Part shown: piece by piece, positions 46,704 to 55,547 of the stretch
Position numbering within the stretch: position 1 is the stretch's first letter
Layout: each line of letters begins with the position of its first letter
Assembly: GCA_002786915.1 (NCBI GenBank)
Contig: PCUV01000024.1
Location: forward strand, 62,001 to 126,000
Source of the DNA: Comamonadaceae bacterium CG12_big_fil_rev_8_21_14_0_65_59_15
GTDB taxonomy: Bacteria > Pseudomonadota > Gammaproteobacteria > Burkholderiales > Burkholderiaceae_C
DNA length: 64,000 nucleotides
Reading direction: 5' to 3'
The notes under the pieces: generated by a model
Database searches by the model: none
What the model was told of the DNA's origin: nothing
What the model saw: only the letters and a program-made list of their open reading frames with translations
Program-made: the position numbers and the translations under genes

Positions 46704-47027
46704 TCAGACTGCTTTTTTCTGAGTACGTTTTTTCACCTGGGGTGCCAGCAGCGCGTCCAGGTTTTTGACAATCTCGGCTTCGATGGTGTGCTTGAAGGCG
46801 CCCACCAGAAAACCCAACTGCGCGCGCAAGTCAAAATGCGCCGCGCTTACCTGCAAAGTTCCGTTGACACCTGCGCGTGAAAACGTCACCTCGTCGGCGG
46901 CGTCGCCTTCTTGGTAAACGCAGTCCATGCCAAATTCGGCCTCGGCCTGCTCGGCCCACTTGAAGGCGATTCTGCGCGCCTTGGCCAGGCCCAGCGTGTG
47001 CTTGCGCACGATGTGTAGTTCTGCCAT
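46704..47027 (-). CDS. Polyhydroxyalkanoic acid system family protein (PHA_gran_rgn)
   Basis: A 107-residue protein matching the PHA_gran_rgn family: LHIVRKHTLGLAKARRIAFK at the N-terminus, central DEVTFSRAGVNGTLQVSAAHFDL, then LGFLVGAFKHTIEAEIVKNLDALL. It ends in a basic tail (KKRTQKKA). Family members occur beside PHA genes and probably act at the granule; the exact function is not established. Its place beside phasin, ACBP and WS/DGAT genes suits a storage role. Confidence 0.88.
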   Translation of the reverse strand: MAELHIVRKHTLGLAKARRIAFKWAEQAEAEFGMDCVYQEGDAADEVTFSRAGVNGTLQVSAAHFDLRAQLGFLVGAFKHTIEAEIVKNLDALLAPQVKKRTQKKAV

Positions 47028-47123
47028 ATCAATCTGTTGAAAAATACCAATCCGAAAAAATCCGTTAGGCGCACCTTTGGTGCTGCTTGGGTGTCAGCGG
47101 TGCATTTGCGGCCGTCCCAAGCC

Positions 47124-48272
47124 CTAATGGATTTCCTCGGCTAAAAATGCCTGGCTGTCACTGCGAAACTGTTCCTGGCTTGGCAGGCCGGGGGTCAGCG
47201 CCTTCAGCACCAACTGTCGTCGTTGCGCATCCAACTGCGCCAGGTTACGCACCGCATCATAAAACCTGCGCCAGTCGCGGCCCTCGCGCGCAAACAGCGC
47301 CTCAAATGCGCTCACCCACTCGTCGTAACTGCCTTGCACGGCCAGCGCGGCGTTGTTGGCGTGTGCCACCCAATCGTCGTAGCCACCGTAACCACCCCAA
47401 CCACTTTTGAGCGTCGCATAGCCAGCACGGAAGTCAGAAAACGCTTTGTTTTTCATGGCTATCAGCGCTTGTTCGGTAAGGGCTGAACGGCTATTTTCTT
47501 TATAAATCGCAAGCAAGTTCTGCCGCGTGCGCCGGGTCAGGTCACGCAACTGGGTACGGCGCATGTCCAACACCTCAAAGGTTTCGCGCTGCGCCACTGT
47601 CGCCTGCTGCGCCAGCCAGCGCGCACCCCCCAGACGCTCCACTGCCGTGGCAAACGATTCATTAAAGGCGGTGTCGTCGGGCGCAAACACCACCTGATGC
47701 GCCAGCTCATGAAACATCAATCGCGCCAGCTCGCCGTCCGGGTAGTTCACAAACGTGCTGAGCATCGGGTCGCCACCCAACCAGTTGCTCCAGCCCAGCG
47801 TCGAATACGCTGGCACGCCATAAACGCTCACTTCCAGCCCTTGCGCTTGCAGTTGCGCCGCCAGTGCCTGTGCATCCGCCTGCGCAAAATAGCCTCGGTA
47901 CGCCACACACCCCACCACCGCAAAACACCAGGTCTTGAGCGTGAGTGAGTCAGCGGGCGCAGCTACCACATTCCACACCACATAGGGCCGCTCCAGCGCT
48001 GCGTAGCGCTGGTAGCTGGCGTTGTCTGGCAGCTGCAAATCCGCCACGGCAAAGCGCCGTACCGACTGCACCTGTCGCAAGCGCTGCCGCAGAGCAGGCA
48101 CAGTGGCTGGGTCAGCCAGCCAGTCGTCAATCGGTCGCGCTGCGGCCATCAGCTTGACGTGCCCAGCAACCGACTGGGCCAGGTAACTCACATCGGCGCA
48201 GGCACTCAAAACCAGCGGTAACAGCAGCACCAGTGCCCACCGTGCCCGCCAGAGGCTACGATGGGGCACCAT
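47124..48272 (-). CDS. Lipoprotein aminopeptidase (Aminopep family)
   Basis: A 382-residue putative membrane-anchored metallopeptidase. The N-terminal signal ends in a lipobox, LPLVLSAC, with Cys about residue 25, so it is anchored in the periplasm. LMFHELAHQVVF is the zinc HExxH motif and FNESFATAVERLGGARWL provides the third ligand region. It is placed in the predicted aminopeptidase family PF10023 by its motifs. The start at 48270-48272 is preferred, but a longer start at 48302 would overlap the divergent DUF1840 start codon. Confidence 0.86.
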   Translation of the reverse strand: MVPHRSLWRARWALVLLLPLVLSACADVSYLAQSVAGHVKLMAAARPIDDWLADPATVPALRQRLRQVQSVRRFAVADLQLPDNASYQRYAALERPYVVWNVVAAPADSLTLKTWCFAVVGCVAYRGYFAQADAQALAAQLQAQGLEVSVYGVPAYSTLGWSNWLGGDPMLSTFVNYPDGELARLMFHELAHQVVFAPDDTAFNESFATAVERLGGARWLAQQATVAQRETFEVLDMRRTQLRDLTRRTRQNLLAIYKENSRSALTEQALIAMKNKAFSDFRAGYATLKSGWGGYGGYDDWVAHANNAALAVQGSYDEWVSAFEALFAREGRDWRRFYDAVRNLAQLDAQRRQLVLKALTPGLPSQEQFRSDSQAFLAEEIH

Positions 48273-48300
48273 CCGACTCACCCACACGCGAAGGCCCGCC

Positions 48301-48636
48301 ATGCTGTACAAGTTCAAATCCAAAGTCACCGGGAACGTGATTATGTTGCAGCCCAACGGCGAGCGGCTGCTGGAGATCATCGGCAAACGCGACGCCAACG
48401 AGCCCGCTGTCAAAGGCATCTTGCTGCCCGAACAGATGTCGCACGCGCTGGCGGCCATCGACGCGGCCATTACGCAAGAAGAGGCGGCGCGGCGCGCAGC
48501 AGTTGCACAGGCACAGCAAGACGGCGCGCCGCCACCGCGCTTTGATGCCATTGGCTTGCGTCAGCGCGCGCTGCCGCTGGTCGAGATGATCCAGCGCTGT
48601 CTGAAAGCCCAGGAGCCGATCGTCTGGGGGGTCTGA
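48301..48636 (+). CDS. DUF1840 domain protein
   Basis: A 111-residue small cytoplasmic protein that matches the DUF1840 pattern: MLYKFKSKVTGNVIMLQPNG, GERLLEIIGKRDANEPAVKG, ILLPEQMSHALAAIDAAI, then a variable linker and IGLRQRALPLVEMIQRCLKA. Nothing is known about its role. It is divergent from the lipoprotein gene with their starts only about 28 bp apart, leaving little room for two promoters. Confidence 0.88.
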   Translation: MLYKFKSKVTGNVIMLQPNGERLLEIIGKRDANEPAVKGILLPEQMSHALAAIDAAITQEEAARRAAVAQAQQDGAPPPRFDAIGLRQRALPLVEMIQRCLKAQEPIVWGV

Positions 48637-48652
48637 GCGCAGTCCGTTTTGC

Positions 48653-49909
48653 CTACTGGTAGCTGCGCGCGTCTTCAATCACCTTGCCGTCATTGGGCAA
48701 GGTGCCGGGCTGTACTACTTCAACCAGGCCGCGCAGTTTGGTCACATCGCGGATCGCGTCGGTCACTTTTTGCACCAGACTGTCCGGGCCGCTACACGCC
48801 GATTCGACCTTGAGCGTCATCGCGTCGTTGGCCATGGCACCCGTCACCACCAGGCGCGCCTTGGACACCTCGGGGAATCGTTTAACGATCTGGTCCACCT
48901 GCCCGGGATGCACAAACATGCCACGAATCTTGGTGGTCTGGTCGGCGCGCCCCATCCAGCCCTTGATGCGCAAATTGGTGCGTCCGGTTGGGCAAGGCCC
49001 GGACAACACCGCCGACAGGTCACCGGTGCCAAAGCGGATCAGCGGATAAGTCGGGTTGAGCGTGGTCACCACCACCTCACCCACTTCACCCTCGGGCACG
49101 GGGTCGCCGGTGCCCGGGCGCACGATTTCAACGATCACACCTTCGTCCAGCACCAACCCTTCACGCGCGGTCGTCTCATAAGCGATCAGTCCCAGATCGG
49201 CGGTGGCGTAGCACTGGTAACCGGCCACACCGCGCGCGGCAAACCAGTCACGCAGGCTCGGTGGAAACGCCTCACCGCCAAACATGGCCTTGGTCACGCT
49301 GGGCAACGCCGTGCCCATCTCGGCGGCTTTTTCAAGGATGATGCGCAAGAAACTGGGCGTACCAATGTAGCCTGCGGGTTTGAGCTCGGCCATGGCCTGT
49401 ACCTGCTGCTCGGTCTGGCCGGTGCCGCCGGGAAACACCGTACAGCCTAATGCGTGGGCGCCGGTTTCCATCATGGAGCCGGCCGGTACAAAGTGGTAGC
49501 TGAAGCTGTTGTGAATCAGCTCGCCGGGCCGGAAACCGGCGGCAAAAATGGCCCGCGCCATACGCCAGTAGTCGCGCGCCGTACCCTCGGGCTCGTAGAT
49601 CGGGCCCGGGCTGGCAAAGACGCGTGGCAAGGTCGCGCCAAAGCCTGAAGCGCAAAAGCCACCAAAGGCGCTGCCGCCCTGCGCGCGGCTGGACAGTTGG
49701 AGCTCCAGCAGCTCGTGCTTGCGTGTCACCGGCAATGTCGCCAAGGCCGCGCGGCTGCTGACCTGCGCCGGGTTCACGTCCTTCAAAATATCCGCAAACG
49801 CCGGTGACGCCAGCTTGGCGTGCGCCACCTGCAAGGGCAAGGCCTTGAGCAGCGCGGCTTCGCGCTCGCACGGGTCACGCGTTTCCAACGCATCAAAATA
49901 ATCGCTCAT
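48653..49909 (-). CDS. PaaK-like aryl/acyl-CoA ligase
   Basis: A 418-residue AMP-forming ligase related to phenylacetate-CoA ligase. Shown by SASGFGATLPRVF-like nucleotide loop (CASGFGATLPRVFASPG), YIGTPSFLRIILEKAAEMG, GEAFPPSLRDWFAARGV, YATADLGLIAYE, and the C-terminal FGTGDLSAVL with IKGWMGRADQTTKIRGMFVHPGQ. It would activate an organic acid with ATP and CoA. As the last gene of the liv-type operon, it probably works on the acid imported by that transporter (inference). The start at 49907-49909 is used; an upstream in-frame start adds 13 unconserved residues. Confidence 0.88.
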   Translation of the reverse strand: MSDYFDALETRDPCEREAALLKALPLQVAHAKLASPAFADILKDVNPAQVSSRAALATLPVTRKHELLELQLSSRAQGGSAFGGFCASGFGATLPRVFASPGPIYEPEGTARDYWRMARAIFAAGFRPGELIHNSFSYHFVPAGSMMETGAHALGCTVFPGGTGQTEQQVQAMAELKPAGYIGTPSFLRIILEKAAEMGTALPSVTKAMFGGEAFPPSLRDWFAARGVAGYQCYATADLGLIAYETTAREGLVLDEGVIVEIVRPGTGDPVPEGEVGEVVVTTLNPTYPLIRFGTGDLSAVLSGPCPTGRTNLRIKGWMGRADQTTKIRGMFVHPGQVDQIVKRFPEVSKARLVVTGAMANDAMTLKVESACSGPDSLVQKVTDAIRDVTKLRGLVEVVQPGTLPNDGKVIEDARSYQ

Positions 49910-50055
49910 TTTTATATTCCTGAAAAACCAAGATTCATGTCCAGGCAAGCACCGACATCAGAGCACCATCACCAGAAGTGCAACGGCAGTACGATCCATG
50001 GGCTCCAAGGTGCATGGCCTGGCTCGCAATGACAAACTCTGCGCCTTGACCAGAC

Positions 50056-50868
50056 TCAAGCCAGCCAACGTTTGCGCCGCTTGTAGCTCTTGACGTCCTT
50101 GAAACTCTTGCGCTCAGCGCCACCCATACCCAGATAAAACTCTTTCACGTCTTCGTTGCTGGCCAGATAGCTGGCGGCACCGTCCATCACCACCCGGCCC
50201 GATTCCATGATGTAGCCGTAATCGGCGTAGCGCAGGGCCATGTTGGTGTTTTGCTCGGCCAGCAAGAACGTGACTTTTTCTTTGGTGTTGAGGTCTTTCA
50301 CGATCTCGAACACTTCTTCCACAATCTGTGGCGCCAAGCCCATCGACGGCTCGTCGAGCAACACCATGCTGGGGTTGGTCATCAGCGCGCGGCCAATGGC
50401 GCACATTTGCTGCTCGCCGCCACTGGTGTAGGCAGCTTGACTGGTACGCCGGGTTTTCAGGCGTGGGAAGTAGGTATAAACCTTGTCAAGATTGGCGGCA
50501 ATTTCACCTTTGTCTTTACGCGTATAGCTGCCGGTGAGCAGGTTTTCTTCGATGGTCAGATGGGCGAAACAATGTCGGCCTTCCATCACCTGCACCACGC
50601 CGCGGTTGACCAGGTCAGCCGGTGACAGGTTTTCGATGCGCTGGCCGCGCAACTCAATGCTGCCCTTGGTGACCTCGCCACGCTCGCCACGCAGCAGATT
50701 TGACACCGCGCGCAGCGTGGTCGTCTTGCCGGCCCCATTACCGCCCAGGATGGCCACAATGTTGCCCTCGGGCACATTCAGCGACACGCCTTTGAGCACC
50801 AGGATCACGTGGTTGTAAATGACCTCGATGCCATTCACATTCAAAACGATGTTTTTTGATTCACTCAT
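50056..50868 (-). CDS. livF: Branched-chain amino acid-type ABC ATPase (LivF)
   Basis: A 270-residue ABC ATPase. Walker A is LGGNGAGKTTTLRAVSNLL, the signature lies in TSGGEQQMCAIGRALM, and Walker B is SMVLLDEPSMGLAP. It powers import with LivG, through LivH/LivM. The start at 50866-50868 has GGAA about 9 nt upstream; an in-frame ATG three codons earlier is possible. The C-terminus ends in a basic SFKDVKSYKRRKRWLA. The gene follows livK and precedes the PaaK-like gene. Confidence 0.93.
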   Translation of the reverse strand: MSESKNIVLNVNGIEVIYNHVILVLKGVSLNVPEGNIVAILGGNGAGKTTTLRAVSNLLRGERGEVTKGSIELRGQRIENLSPADLVNRGVVQVMEGRHCFAHLTIEENLLTGSYTRKDKGEIAANLDKVYTYFPRLKTRRTSQAAYTSGGEQQMCAIGRALMTNPSMVLLDEPSMGLAPQIVEEVFEIVKDLNTKEKVTFLLAEQNTNMALRYADYGYIMESGRVVMDGAASYLASNEDVKEFYLGMGGAERKSFKDVKSYKRRKRWLA

Positions 50869-51222
50869 AGTGTTCATTCCATTCAAACCAGATGAAAGCA
50901 CCGTTTAACGACACTTTCATCTGATGGCTATCAAGCAAAGCAAGCCACCAAACCAGTGCAATGAATGCGCATACAGATCGGAGATCTGCCACCTTCCGGC
51001 GCACCAACACCGCACCAAAAACACTGACCGCTTGTGCACTGATGCCCCCCGCCAGAAACACCGCAGATCTGGCTTTGCCAGTCCGCTGGTGTTGCCCCCT
51101 TGAGGGGCTGAGGCCAGCGGCTCCAAACCTGCCTGCGCAGGTTTGGACTGGCCGAAGAGCCCCAGCTCTGCTGGCTGGCACGATGGGCGGACACACGCAG
51201 TGCGCGAAGCCTGGGGGTGTGC
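50869..51222. other. Gene-free gap between livK and livF with hairpins
   Basis: About 350 bp without a gene. It includes a hairpin with perfect 10-bp arms (CCAAACCTGC/GCAGGTTTGG) at 51123-51146, plus a small GCCCCTT-like stem and an inverted CCGCTGG/CCAGCGG pair around 51084-51120. No T-run follows, so a simple terminator is unlikely. The compound structure resembles dispersed intergenic repeats, and it could also reduce expression of livF and paaK relative to livK. Confidence 0.6.
51123..51146. repeat. Perfect 10-bp inverted repeat
   Basis: CCAAACCTGC and GCAGGTTTGG flank a 4-nt loop. It forms the strongest hairpin of the livK-livF gap and belongs to a multi-hairpin stretch that begins near 51056. 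Confidence 0.75.
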
Positions 51223-52539
51223 TTAGCTCTGGCAGTCGGCCGGCGTGCGCGGTGTCAGCTTCTTGTCGGCGGCGTACTTGGCAGCGGTTTTCTTGACCAA
51301 CGGCTTGAGCACCTGCTCGTCGGCTTGCAGCCAATCTGAAGTGAAGTTCCACTTCTTGCCATCCCAAGTGTGGATACGCGCCCAGTTGGCACCCATGTGG
51401 TCGGCACAACTGGTGCTAACCGGGCGCATCACCCCAGCAAAGCCCAGTGCATCCAGCTTTTTCTGCGTCAGATCCAGGTTTTCATAACCCCAGCGTGCTT
51501 GTTCACCCGACACCCACTTGCCCTTGCCATAGCGCTCTTGTGCCTTACGCACCCCTTCGACCGCCAACATGGCGCTTAAAGCACCGCGCATGTACAACAC
51601 CTGCCCAACTTCTTCTTTTGGACCGGTACCCTGGCCCTTGGCGTGCACTTTTTCCAAAATTTCTTTGACTACCTTGGAATTGGGCTCGGCGCCGTGCTGC
51701 AACGTCACCGCGTTGTAACCCTTGGCCCCTTCACCCACGTCTTTCACGTCCGGCTCAGCACCCGACCACCACACGCCGTACATCTTCTCACGCGGGTAAC
51801 CGGTGGCTTGCGCTTCCTTGAGCGAGGTCGAATTCATCACACCCCAGCCCCACAGGAACACATAGTCTGGCCGTGCCTGGCGAATTTGCAGCCAGGTGGC
51901 CTTTTGCTCTACGCCAGGGTGTGCCACCGGCAACAATTGCAGGCTGAAGCCGTGCATGGCGGCGCGCTCTTGCAACAGCGCAATAGGTTCCTTGCCGTAC
52001 GGTGAATCGTGATAAACCAACGCCAGTTTCTTGCCCTTGAGCTTATCCAAGCCGCCTTCCTTCTTGGCAATGGTTTGCACCAAGGCGTCGGCCGCCAGCC
52101 AGTAGCTGCCCACCAGCGGGAAGTTCCACTTGAACACCGTGCCGTCCTGACTTTCGCTGCGGCCATAGCCTGCGGTGATGAGCGGAATCTTGTCAACCGG
52201 GGCTTTTTCAGTCAAGGCAAAGGTGATGCCGGTGGACAGCGGCTGGAACACCGTAGCACCGCCGTGTTTGCCTTTCAGGCGTTCGTAACATTCCACACCG
52301 CGGTCGGTGGCGTAGCCGGTTTCGCACTCTTCATAGATGATCTTCACGCCATTGATACCACCACGGGCGTTGACCAGTTTGAGGTAATCGGCGTAGCCGT
52401 TGGCCCATGGCACGCCGTTGGGGGCGTAGGCACCGGTGCGGTACGGCAGGCCCGGGAAAAATTGTTCCTTGGGCTGGGCGAATGTGCTGGCACCGACCGC
52501 TGCCATCAGTGCCGCGAGGGCGATGTGTTTCACTTTCAT
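51223..52539 (-). CDS. livK: ABC transporter substrate-binding protein (LivK-like)
   Basis: A 438-residue periplasmic binding protein with a signal peptide (KVKHIALAALMAAVGASTFAQ). It then has the Peripla_BP pattern: GLPYRTGAYAPNGVPWANGY, ARGGINGVKIIYEE, and the later LYMRGALSAMLAVEGVRKAQ. Length is above the usual 370-400, as in members of the aromatic and hydroxy-acid binding branch. CAGGAGA lies upstream of the ATG at 52537-52539. The ligand cannot be told from the sequence; the two CoA ligases in the operon point to an organic acid. Confidence 0.9.
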   Translation of the reverse strand: MKVKHIALAALMAAVGASTFAQPKEQFFPGLPYRTGAYAPNGVPWANGYADYLKLVNARGGINGVKIIYEECETGYATDRGVECYERLKGKHGGATVFQPLSTGITFALTEKAPVDKIPLITAGYGRSESQDGTVFKWNFPLVGSYWLAADALVQTIAKKEGGLDKLKGKKLALVYHDSPYGKEPIALLQERAAMHGFSLQLLPVAHPGVEQKATWLQIRQARPDYVFLWGWGVMNSTSLKEAQATGYPREKMYGVWWSGAEPDVKDVGEGAKGYNAVTLQHGAEPNSKVVKEILEKVHAKGQGTGPKEEVGQVLYMRGALSAMLAVEGVRKAQERYGKGKWVSGEQARWGYENLDLTQKKLDALGFAGVMRPVSTSCADHMGANWARIHTWDGKKWNFTSDWLQADEQVLKPLVKKTAAKYAADKKLTPRTPADCQS

Positions 52540-52595
52540 ACAAGTCTCCTGAAGTAGTAATGCACCGAAGTGCTTGGGTTGACGAAACGAAAATC

Positions 52596-53672
52596 TCAGT
52601 GAGGGAACGGCCACAAACGCAGCTTTTGCTTACCGGTGGACCACAGCTTGGCCAGGCCGTGCGGCTCGACAATCAAAAACCAGACGATCAACGCGCCAAA
52701 AATGATCAACTCGGTATGCGAGATACCCGAGGTAGAAATTTCAACGCCCACCAGATTGCCGACAAACGGAAGGAACTGGTTCAAAAAGATCGGCAACACG
52801 ACAATGAACGCAGCACCAAAAAAGCTGCCCATGATCGAGCCCATGCCGCCAATGATGACCATGAACAGCAGCTTGAACGAGATATCGACGGAAAACGCCG
52901 CCGGCTCCCACGCGCTCAGGTGCACAAAGCCCCACATGGCCCCGGCCACGCCCACAATGAACGAGCTGACGGCGAAAGCGGTCAGCTTGGCGTACATCGG
53001 GCGGATACCGATCACCGCAGCGGCCACGTCCATGTCGCGGATCGCCATCCACTCGCGCCCAATGGCCGAACGTACCAGGTTTTTGCACGCCAGCGCCAGC
53101 ACCACCAGCACCGTCAGGCAAAACAGGTACTTGGAAATCGGGCTGGCAATGGGCATGCCAAATACCTGAAGATCAGACACCTGCACCGACCCAGAAGGCG
53201 CGTCGTTGGTGAACCACTTGATGCGCAAGAACATCCAGTCGGAAAAAAACTGCGCCGCCAGCGTGGCCACCGCCAGGTACAAGCCCTTCACGCGCAAACT
53301 CGGCAGACCAAACAAAATGCCAAACACCGAAGCGCACACGCCACCTAACAACAACGCCAGCAACAACGGCATACCTGGCACGCGCACAAAGAAGTTGAAC
53401 GCTGCATACGCGCCCACGGCCATGAAGGCGCCCGAGCCCAGTGAGATCTGGCCACAGTAACCGACCAGAATATTCACCCCCAGAGCGGCCAGCGACATGA
53501 TGACAAACGGAATCAAAATGGCGCGGAACATGTATTCGCTGGTAACCATCGGTACCACCAGAAAGGCCGCGGCAATCAGCAACACAATGGCAATGCGGTC
53601 TTGCGTGATGGCAAAGATCTGCTGATCTGCCCGGTAGCTGGTTTTGAACTGGCCATTTTCTCTGTAAAACAT
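52596..53672 (-). CDS. livM: ABC transporter permease (LivM)
   Basis: A 358-residue integral membrane protein with about nine to ten helices. LGVNILVGYCGQISLGSGAFMAVGAYAA is the LivM-family EAA-like N-terminal core, SLRVKGLYLAVATLAAQF the next conserved segment, and IGGMGSIMGSFFGAAFIVVLP the C-terminal one. Works as a pair with LivH. The gap to livH contains two hairpin repeats. The start at 53670-53672 is used. Confidence 0.94.
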   Translation of the reverse strand: MFYRENGQFKTSYRADQQIFAITQDRIAIVLLIAAAFLVVPMVTSEYMFRAILIPFVIMSLAALGVNILVGYCGQISLGSGAFMAVGAYAAFNFFVRVPGMPLLLALLLGGVCASVFGILFGLPSLRVKGLYLAVATLAAQFFSDWMFLRIKWFTNDAPSGSVQVSDLQVFGMPIASPISKYLFCLTVLVVLALACKNLVRSAIGREWMAIRDMDVAAAVIGIRPMYAKLTAFAVSSFIVGVAGAMWGFVHLSAWEPAAFSVDISFKLLFMVIIGGMGSIMGSFFGAAFIVVLPIFLNQFLPFVGNLVGVEISTSGISHTELIIFGALIVWFLIVEPHGLAKLWSTGKQKLRLWPFPH

Positions 53673-53682
53673 AGGTTTCTCT

Positions 53683-53722
53683 AATCAGTTGGGGACAGAG
53701 CTAAAGATCTGTCCCGCAAGGT
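53683..53722. repeat. Hairpin repeat, copy 1 (livH-livM gap)
   Basis: Begins AATCAGTTG and ends CTGTCCCGCAAGGT, the same borders as the element at 53741-53796. It contains the 8-bp arms GGGACAGA/TCTGTCCC with an 8-nt loop. Confidence 0.7.
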
Positions 53723-53740
53723 CAACATCCCACATCCGAC

Positions 53741-53796
53741 AATCAGTTGAGGACAGAGCAAATTTGCTACGCAAATCTTGGTCTGTCCCGCAAGGT
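53741..53796. repeat. Hairpin repeat, copy 2 (livH-livM gap)
   Basis: Shares the AATCAGTTG start and CTGTCCCGCAAGGT end with copy 1 but is 16 bp longer in the middle, where a second stem (GCAAATTTGC) is nested inside the GGACAGA/TCTGTCC arms. The two copies lie 18 bp apart between livH and livM. Confidence 0.7.
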
Positions 53797-53797
53797 T

Positions 53798-54727
53798 TCA
53801 CACTCGATCAATAATCTTCTCGCCAAACAAGCCTTGCGGCCGGAACAGCAGGAACACCAGAGCCAGCACGTAGGCGAACCAGATTTCAATGCCACCACCG
53901 ACGTACGGGCCCAAATAAACTTCTGAGAGTTTCTCGCCGACCCCGATGATCAGGCCGCCCACAATGGCGCCCGGTACCGAGGTCAGTCCACCCAGAATGA
54001 CCACCGGTAGCGCGCGCATGGCCACCGTGGTCAGCGAAAACTGCACGCCCAGTTTGCTGCCCCAGATCATGCCCGCCACCAGCGCCACCACACCGGCCAC
54101 GCACCAGACGATGAACCAGATGCGGTTCAGCGGAATACCGATGCTTTGCGCGGCCTGGTGGTCATCAGCCACCGCGCGTAGTGCGCGACCGGTCACGGTT
54201 TTCTGGAAAAACAGCGTCAGCAAGCCCACCAGCACGGCAGCAATGACGGCCGCGTACAAGTCTTCCTTGTTGAGCATCACACCGCCGTCGAACACGCTCT
54301 CAAAAGCCATGACCGGGTCTTTGGGCATACCCACGTCAATCTTGTAAATGTCGCTGCCAAAAATGGTCTGGCCCATGCCGTCAAGAAAGTAGCTGATGCC
54401 CAGCGTGGCCATCAGCAGCGTAGTGCCTTCCTGATTGACCAGATAACGCAGCGCGAGGCGCTCGATCAGCCAGGCTACGATGAACATGACCGCACCCGCC
54501 GCAACAAAGGCGATCAGATTGGCAACGATCGCGTTATCGATGCCCGCGTACAGCGGCAACCACTCGGCAAAGCGCGCCATCGCCAGCGCGGCAAACAACA
54601 CCATCGCGCCCTGGGCAAAGTTGAATACGCCGCTGGCCTTGTAAATGAGCACAAAGCCCAGCGCCACCAACGAATACAACATACCGGCCATCAGGCCACC
54701 CAAAAGCGTTTCTAAAAAGAATCCCAT
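53798..54727 (-). CDS. livH: ABC transporter permease (LivH)
   Basis: A 309-residue membrane protein with about eight to nine helices. Its N-terminus (MGFFLETLLGGLMAGMLYSL, LVALGFVLIYKASGVFNFAQG) is diagnostic for LivH, as is RALRAVADDHQAAQSIGIPL and VILGGLTSVPGAIVGGLIIG. Forms the pore with LivM. livG ends 11 bp upstream of its start region and the genes are one operon. Confidence 0.95.
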   Translation of the reverse strand: MGFFLETLLGGLMAGMLYSLVALGFVLIYKASGVFNFAQGAMVLFAALAMARFAEWLPLYAGIDNAIVANLIAFVAAGAVMFIVAWLIERLALRYLVNQEGTTLLMATLGISYFLDGMGQTIFGSDIYKIDVGMPKDPVMAFESVFDGGVMLNKEDLYAAVIAAVLVGLLTLFFQKTVTGRALRAVADDHQAAQSIGIPLNRIWFIVWCVAGVVALVAGMIWGSKLGVQFSLTTVAMRALPVVILGGLTSVPGAIVGGLIIGVGEKLSEVYLGPYVGGGIEIWFAYVLALVFLLFRPQGLFGEKIIDRV

Positions 54728-54738
54728 GTTGATCTTCC

Positions 54739-55524
54739 TTAATGTCCGGTGCCAAGGTAGGCGCTGATCACATCCGGGTTGGTGCGCACCTCGTCGGGTG
54801 AGCCGTCGCCGATCTTCTTGCCGTAATCGAGCACCACTACGCGGTCGCTGATGTCCATCACCACACCCATATCGTGTTCAATCAGTACGATGGTGGTGCC
54901 AAACTCTTCGTTGACATCGAGCACAAAGCGGCACATGTCCTGCTTTTCTTCGACATTCATGCCGGCCATGGGCTCGTCCAGCAACAGCAACTGCGGCTCC
55001 ATGGCCAGTGCCCGACCCAAGTCCACGCGCTTTTGCAAGCCGTAGGGCAACTGCCCCACCGGGGTTTTGCGATGCGCCTGAATCTCCAGAAAGTCGATGA
55101 TGTGCTCGACAAATTCGCGGTGTTGTTCTTCTTCACGCTGCGCCGGTCCAATGCGCAAGGCTTGCAAAAACAGGTTGCTTTTGATGCGCAGGTTGCGCCC
55201 GGTCATGATGTTGTCGATCACGCTCATGCCCTTGAACAGCGCCAGACTCTGGAACGTGCGGCCAATGCCCATCGTGGCCACCTGGTGGCTGTCCATGTGG
55301 CTGAATTTCTGGCCCCGGAACGTTATGGCGCCTTGCTGCGGACTATAGACGCCGTTGATGCAGTTGAGCATCGAGCTCTTGCCGGCACCATTCGGGCCGA
55401 TGATGGAACGCACCTCGTGCTCGCGCACGTCAAATGAAATGTCAGTCAGTGCCTTGACGCCGCCAAAACTCAAAGAGATGTTTTGCACATCCAGGATCAC
55501 ATCGCCAATTTGTTTAGTTGCCAT
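54739..55524 (-). CDS. livG: Branched-chain amino acid-type ABC ATPase (LivG)
   Basis: A 261-residue ABC ATPase. Walker A is IGPNGAGKSSMLNCINGVY, the signature region is LPYGLQKRVDLGRALAM, and Walker B is LLLLDEPMAGMN; the LIEHDMGVVMDISDRVVVLD switch region is typical for LivG. It follows the acyl-CoA ligase gene by 23 bp and precedes livH by 11 bp, which shows a single transcription unit. Confidence 0.95.
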   Translation of the reverse strand: MATKQIGDVILDVQNISLSFGGVKALTDISFDVREHEVRSIIGPNGAGKSSMLNCINGVYSPQQGAITFRGQKFSHMDSHQVATMGIGRTFQSLALFKGMSVIDNIMTGRNLRIKSNLFLQALRIGPAQREEEQHREFVEHIIDFLEIQAHRKTPVGQLPYGLQKRVDLGRALAMEPQLLLLDEPMAGMNVEEKQDMCRFVLDVNEEFGTTIVLIEHDMGVVMDISDRVVVLDYGKKIGDGSPDEVRTNPDVISAYLGTGH

Positions 55525-55547
55525 GGTTTCTTCTCAAAGACAGGTCA

